Source: JAWXBM01 sp037968555 (GTDB lineage Bacteria > Pseudomonadota > Gammaproteobacteria > Xanthomonadales > SZUA-36). From it: a DNA stretch of 10,581 nucleotides. Positions 7,285 through 10,581 of this stretch are shown here, in pieces; position 1 is the first letter of the stretch; the number at the start of each line of letters is the position of its first letter. A program made the position numbers and the translations under genes. The DNA lies in assembly GCA_037968555.1 (NCBI GenBank), contig JBBKVS010000292.1, positions 1-10,581 of the forward strand, given 5' to 3'. The notes under the pieces were generated by a model, which saw nothing but the letters and a program-made list of their open reading frames with translations, searched no databases and was not told the origin of the DNA.

Positions 7285-8450
7285 GGCTGCGTCCCCCGCG
7301 TTGAAATGGCAACAAGATCCGCCAGGCGGGCGTCGTAATCCCGGCAAGGGAAACCGGCAATTTCCAGCGCAAATATTCGTTGCAGGGTTTGTGTACCTGC
7401 ACCCAATCCGAGATTATTGAGTTCATAATCCATGCGGATGTTGTTACAACTGTTGGCCTTCAGTCGCACAGTTCCCGCAAAACTCCGATGTGCAGACTCA
7501 GGAGACATGAAATGGCCATTACTGATATACACCAATGAAATCAGAGCTTCGGTTGCTCCGGGCTGGAATTCGGCTGCACCTGTCAGCCAAAGCATTTGAC
7601 TCTGGGCATCAAAGGTATACCAGGACAGGAATACCAGCAGTGGAGCAGACTCGGGCCTGGCTTCAAACTCAGGGCGGCCAACCAGGCTGGAAATTGACAA
7701 CATCAGCCCTTGATCGTCCGCTCCAACTACCGCCCAATTACCGGACAGTCTGCCATTGAGTTCCATAGTCTGGCCGGTATTCAAAACCAGCTCGGTGGGC
7801 GGTATATTGATGAAGATATTTGCAGAGCCGTTATGCAGTCTTAATCCAACGTGATCATTGTACCGAGGGGCGGATATAGCGCGACTGGGAAACCAAGGCG
7901 AGACATCCTCCTCCCCCTCCCAATGCAATGGTGGAGCGGCAACGTCCAATACGTAAACCCATCGGTATTGGCTAGCGTCATACATGCCATCGGTGAAATC
8001 ACCAATAACCCGAATCACCTCTCTGTTTTCGTTGCCGCTGAAGCCCCAGGAATTCGGCTCAGTGGCCAGTGTCATGGGAAAAATATCTGCTTCATCGAGC
8101 AGCTCATCACCCAAGGCCACAACCTCAGGAAGGACAAATTGCCGATCATCCGGTAATGCGTCATGCGGAATCGAGAATTCCATCAGGATTACCGAACGAT
8201 TGGATTCGGCACAAAGCATGCGGTACACCGTCAGGTCCATGGGTATCAGTTTTTCGGCGGAATAGGCATGGGCAAGCAATACCCTGTCGGACCAGACTTC
8301 AACCACATTCGGATTGGCCAAGGTCTGCTGCATCCGCGGCGTTGTGATGCAACCTGGCGGATAGGGCGAATACGGGTTTGCAAAGTAATAAGGACTGGCA
8401 AAAGCAGTCATGCAAAAAAACGTCAGGAAAATGCTCAATGCAAACTTCAT
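7281..8450 (-). CDS. Exported protein, PYPPGC / SGRLSGxW family, paralogue 1
   Basis: The 389-residue product starts at ATG 8450 with GGAGG 8 nt upstream. The signal peptide is MKFALSIFLTFFCMTAFA (cleavage about residue 18), followed by SPYYFANPYSPYPPGC, the same mature start as its downstream paralogue. The middle parts are much more diverged. The C-terminal half shares LNGRLSGNWAVVGADDQGLMLSISS, SWYTFDAQSQMLWLTG, NGHFMS, NNIRMDYEL and LQRIFALEIAGFPCRDYDARLADL. The four mature Cys (PPGC, MLC, NSC and PCRDY) match the paralogue one for one. The pair arose by tandem duplication, long enough ago for the N-terminal halves to diverge, perhaps giving heteromeric partners. It is the first gene of a leftward operon. 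A box copy lies 161 nt upstream of its start with an extended -10-like element behind it. Its function is unknown. Confidence 0.88.
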   Translation of the reverse strand: MKFALSIFLTFFCMTAFASPYYFANPYSPYPPGCITTPRMQQTLANPNVVEVWSDRVLLAHAYSAEKLIPMDLTVYRMLCAESNRSVILMEFSIPHDALPDDRQFVLPEVVALGDELLDEADIFPMTLATEPNSWGFSGNENREVIRVIGDFTDGMYDASQYRWVYVLDVAAPPLHWEGEEDVSPWFPSRAISAPRYNDHVGLRLHNGSANIFINIPPTELVLNTGQTMELNGRLSGNWAVVGADDQGLMLSISSLVGRPEFEARPESAPLLVFLSWYTFDAQSQMLWLTGAAEFQPGATEALISLVYISNGHFMSPESAHRSFAGTVRLKANSCNNIRMDYELNNLGLGAGTQTLQRIFALEIAGFPCRDYDARLADLVAISTRGTQP

Positions 8451-8585
8451 GATAAGGCCCTCCAGTAAGTAAGTAAGGAAGAACTAAAGCCCGCAGATCA
8501 CGCAGTTCACCAGTAACTTCAGAAACCACTGGCTCAATCGACTCCTGCTTTCGCGTATACGGCGAGTGGGAATGGCTCGTTAATC

Positions 8586-8594
8586 ACACTATCA
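8586..8594 (-). promoter_or_regulatory. Possible extended -10 for the paralogous pair
   Basis: TGATAGTGT on the minus strand lies at the same distance from the box (17 nt after its end) as TGGTAACTT does in the oxidase promoter. As a sigma-70 -10 it is poor alone, which would fit a promoter that needs the box-binding protein. The leader to ATG 8450 would be about 130 nt. Confidence 0.35.
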
Positions 8595-8611
8595 GCAACA
8601 GGACTGAGGGT

Positions 8612-8631
8612 TTGTGAGGTTTTTGTGATGC
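8612..8631 (-). promoter_or_regulatory. Direct-repeat regulatory box, copy 2 (candidate operator)
   Basis: On the minus strand the box reads GCATCACAAAAACCTCACAA and differs from copy 1 at one spacer base. Its half-sites TCACAAA and TCACAAA are identical and 11 bp apart. It lies in the divergent region, 161 nt from the paralogue-1 ATG and 102 nt from the beta-helix ATG. The back-side distance almost equals that at the first box (98 nt). The flanks just outside the 20 bp are not conserved, so the match is not part of a larger duplication. Confidence 0.65.
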
Positions 8632-8733
8632 CCTGCCCTGCAATGCACTCGGCACTGAATCCATAAGCTAATCTGAGACCACTCGACGCTCTCGAGTTAT
8701 CAGGCGGTTCACATGTGCAAAGGAGATTTTTCA

Positions 8734-10017
8734 ATGAACTCACTACCGCGAATAAGTTTTAATTCGTCCTTTTACAGGCTTTCTCAATCGTCCACTCTGC
8801 TTCCGGTATCGAAACGCTGCTGCCACGCAGATGTCCCCGTAGGAGCGACTGATCCGGGCTGGCGACCTCTATTGGCATTGGTTCTCCTGCTAATTGCTAC
8901 CGGGCCGGCCTGGTCGGCGCCGGAAATCATCGTCAGTAATGCCGACGAGCTTTACCAGGCGGTTAACGACCCTTTGAATGCGGGCACTACAATCTTGCTG
9001 GAACCAGGCCTCTACATGCTTTCGGTCAATGGTCAAGGCGGCGTAGCACGCCCCAATGGAGGGCGCGTTGAATTGCAGGAAAATATGTCGTTAGCAGGCA
9101 TCGGCCCGTCGAATTCCGATGTTGTTATTGACGCGGCAAACCTGCCTGTCAGCTCATTCCAGGGGGGTGGGCCACCTTTGACCGGTGCTGTCAGGCTGGG
9201 TAGAGGCAGCAATTCCCTGGAATGGCTGACGGTGCGAAACGCCGTTGCCGGCACTGCTGGCATCGAAGTAGACCTGATCTGGGACGCCAAGACATCGGCG
9301 AGAATTTCCCATGTCCGGTCGACCGGGAATCCCCGCGGCCTGGACATACGGAACATTGGCCCGGCTGCCGCTGGCCATGTCATTGAAGCTGAAATTCGCG
9401 ACAGCGAGTTCTTCGACAATACTACGGGATTGGCAGAGGGCATCCGGATCGGCAACTACAACGGTGCTCACGGAGCCAGCGTGATTGTTACCATGAGCGG
9501 CACGCGCAGTCACCACAATGAAATAGGCCTGTTGGTTGCGAACAACCGGGTCAACGGCTCCAGTCTTACCGTGTTTTCGTCCGGCAACCGCTTCTATGAG
9601 AACGGAGCGGGTACTGTGCTTCTTGGTGGCGTTGGTACAAACGCCAGTGTCACCACGGGAAATCGAATTTCATTCGAGGCACACGGAACCCACTTCGTGG
9701 ACAACCAGGGTTTTTCAAAATTGGAAGTCGGCGGGCTGACCGTGATTGGTGGAGAGAATGTGTTCATGCCCAATGGTGTGGTGGACAATGTGGTTTCGGT
9801 CCGGCTTTGGGGCTGCAAAATGTCCAACAATCAAGTCTTTGAAATCGGTGTTTTCGGCGCACGCTCGGTTCCGCAATCCCTCGGTGTACCCGGTGCAGGA
9901 AACAGGGCCATCGTAGAAATTCGCGGCGCTGGCAAGAAGCCGGTTGTCGAAATCGTGGAAGACAGCTTGCCATTCGAGCTGAATGGCACGAATGAGGCGG
10001 TGATCATTCGCCACTAG
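8734..10017 (+). CDS. Secreted right-handed parallel beta-helix protein
   Basis: The product has 427 residues. ATG 8734 is chosen over ATG 8713 because AGGAG (8721-8725) lies 8 nt before it and inside the longer version. The N-terminus is unusual: about 44 mostly polar residues precede the hydrophobic core PLLALVLLLIATGPAWSA (45-62), where cleavage after A62 is likely. The mature protein opens EIIVSNADELYQAVNDP..AGTTILLEPGLYML, the typical first coil of pectate-lyase-like parallel beta-helices. It continues with many short Asn/Gly-turn strands (DIRNIG, IEAEIRDSEFFDN, GIRIGNYNGAHGASVIVTMSG, SSGNRFYENGAGTVLL, TGNRISFEAHGTHFVDNQ). These are PbH1-like repeats to about residue 380, closing with a small beta-rich end. 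Such folds bind or cleave polysaccharides or serve as surface proteins; no catalytic residues can be assigned. It is probably transcribed from the second box region and ends at the 10107-10138 terminator. Confidence 0.85.
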   Translation: MNSLPRISFNSSFYRLSQSSTLLPVSKRCCHADVPVGATDPGWRPLLALVLLLIATGPAWSAPEIIVSNADELYQAVNDPLNAGTTILLEPGLYMLSVNGQGGVARPNGGRVELQENMSLAGIGPSNSDVVIDAANLPVSSFQGGGPPLTGAVRLGRGSNSLEWLTVRNAVAGTAGIEVDLIWDAKTSARISHVRSTGNPRGLDIRNIGPAAAGHVIEAEIRDSEFFDNTTGLAEGIRIGNYNGAHGASVIVTMSGTRSHHNEIGLLVANNRVNGSSLTVFSSGNRFYENGAGTVLLGGVGTNASVTTGNRISFEAHGTHFVDNQGFSKLEVGGLTVIGGENVFMPNGVVDNVVSVRLWGCKMSNNQVFEIGVFGARSVPQSLGVPGAGNRAIVEIRGAGKKPVVEIVEDSLPFELNGTNEAVIIRH

Positions 10018-10019
10018 GG

Positions 10020-10045
10020 CGAATTTTAAGAAACGAATTTTAAGA
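10020..10045. repeat. Short tandem repeat, two 12-bp units, period 14
   Basis: CGAATTTTAAGA occurs at 10020-10031 and again at 10034-10045, just past the beta-helix stop codon. It is probably a local slippage duplication with no evident role. Confidence 0.6.
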
Positions 10046-10106
10046 CACCCACTGATAGTCCTTCGCGGTTCCTGTGACGAAGTGAAGTATTTAAAAGTGA
10101 AGAAAC

Positions 10107-10138
10107 AAAAATGGCAGCCCAAACAGGCTGCCATTTTT
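10107..10138 (+). terminator. Strong intrinsic terminator after the beta-helix gene
   Basis: AAAAATGGCAGCC (10107-10119) pairs perfectly with GGCTGCCATTTTT (10126-10138) around a 6-nt loop, so a GC-rich core is flanked by A5 and T5. It stands about 90 bp past the stop. With A and T runs on both sides it could also work on the minus strand, although no minus gene ends here. Confidence 0.85.
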
Positions 10139-10465
10139 GTAAAACCCCCAGGAGTAAATCTAAGGATGGAATGATTCAGAGCTTCCCTGATTCAATCTGC
10201 AGAATCAGCGTCATTATCGCCAGCGGCAAGTGAAAATCCCTAAGTCCTAAAATTGTATCGGTAGGCATCATCAATTGAATAGCGGCACACTGGCCAACAT
10301 CGACCGGTGGGAGTCCAAGCGTGAGCCGGGCATTTATCAGGAACCGAAACGCCAATTTTGTTACATGGAAAGGACCTTGACCCAGACCGACAATCGGCCC
10401 CAAAGGTCGGCAGGCCATTGCTGCTGCGGGTACACTCGCACATTCGGTGAGGGAGGAGCTGGGAA
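10139..10465. other. Gap without a recognisable gene, upstream of the permease
   Basis: The 327 bases after the terminator contain only short, overlapping open frames on both strands, with unconvincing composition and no good ribosome sites. A TACACT at 10431-10436 could be the -10 for the permease (leader about 23 nt), but no clear -35 stands 16-18 bp before it. No TCACAA box, tRNA or strong hairpin is visible. Confidence 0.4.
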
Positions 10466-10581
10466 GTGTTCAAACGCGTACTGAAAAACAAGGACGTGAT
10501 GGCCCTGGCTTTTGGCGCCATGATTGGCTGGGGCTGGGTGGTGCTGACCGGGGGCTGGATACAGACAGCCGGTTCACTGGG
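10466..10581 (+). CDS. APC-family amino-acid permease, N-terminal fragment cut by the window edge
   Basis: GTG at 10466 is preceded by GGAGGAG (10452-10458), 7 nt upstream. The 38 visible codons give a short basic cytoplasmic N-terminus (MFKRVLKNKDV), then MALAFGAMIGWGWVVLTGGWI and TAGSLG. This is the first transmembrane segment of the APC amino-acid/polyamine transporter family, with the helix-breaking G-x-x-I-G-x-G substrate-binding signature in its GAMIGWGW form. The rest lies outside the window, so the substrate cannot be judged. A terminator and a gap without a TCACAA box separate it from the proposed regulon, so it is probably an independent gene. Confidence 0.8.
   Translation, partial: MFKRVLKNKDVMALAFGAMIGWGWVVLTGGWIQTAGSL

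Noticed and set aside
10377..10406. TTGACC as a -35 for the permease
   Set aside because: No -10-like hexamer stands 15-19 bp downstream; the sequence there is CCAAAG-like.
10176..10521. Short frames on both strands (69-93 codons) in the gap before the permease
   Set aside because: They overlap one another and the permease start, and have no convincing ribosome site or family resemblance.

Overview
The window looks like a chromosomal segment of a Gammaproteobacterium, perhaps of the Xanthomonadales, Steroidobacterales or Woeseiaceae type. This placement is inference. It rests on the moderately high GC content, the Gram-negative secretome (an outer-membrane barrel and Sec signal peptides), the exported proteins with an SGxLSGxW...YTFDxxxxxxWLTG module that I associate with these groups, and a REP-like palindrome at the left edge. 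I see no rRNA, tRNA, CRISPR array, phage gene or intact insertion sequence.

Layout, left to right. Positions 86-130 hold a strong palindrome that is either a rightward terminator or a REP-like element. A leftward two-gene operon follows: an exported 158-residue protein with a receiver-like alpha/beta pattern (1206-1682), then an outer-membrane beta-barrel protein (171-1184). A divergent promoter region separates it from a rightward, cytoplasmic FAD-linked oxidase of the berberine-bridge-enzyme-like family (1988-3367). Convergent to the oxidase, only 15 bp away, is an 821-residue leftward regulator (3383-5848) with an OmpR/PhoB-type winged helix, a STAND/NB-ARC ATPase and a helical TPR-like tail. 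Next comes a leftward pair of paralogous exported proteins (7281-8450, then 6142-7284) with start and stop overlapping by 4 bp and an intrinsic terminator behind them. A second divergent region leads to a rightward secreted parallel beta-helix protein (8734-10017), closed by a strong terminator. After a 320-bp gap with no recognisable gene, the first 38 codons of an APC-family amino-acid permease run off the right edge.

The main discovery is a nearly identical 20-bp box (19 of 20 bases) in both divergent promoter regions, at 1781-1800 (+) and 8612-8631 (-). Each copy is a direct repeat of a 7-bp half-site, TCACAA(A/T), with a 4-bp spacer, which is the 11-bp geometry used by OmpR/PhoB-type winged-helix proteins. 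Each is followed at the same offset by a similar extended -10-like element. The only regulator in the window has such a DNA-binding domain and lies between the two boxes. I therefore propose that the 821-residue STAND regulator controls a local regulon of four transcription units: the exported small protein plus barrel, the FAD oxidase, the paralogous pair and the beta-helix protein. Five of the six putative targets carry export signals, so the whole may be a cell-envelope or extracellular function, for example taking up or modifying a polymer or small molecule, with one cytoplasmic oxidase. The substrate cannot be read from the sequence.
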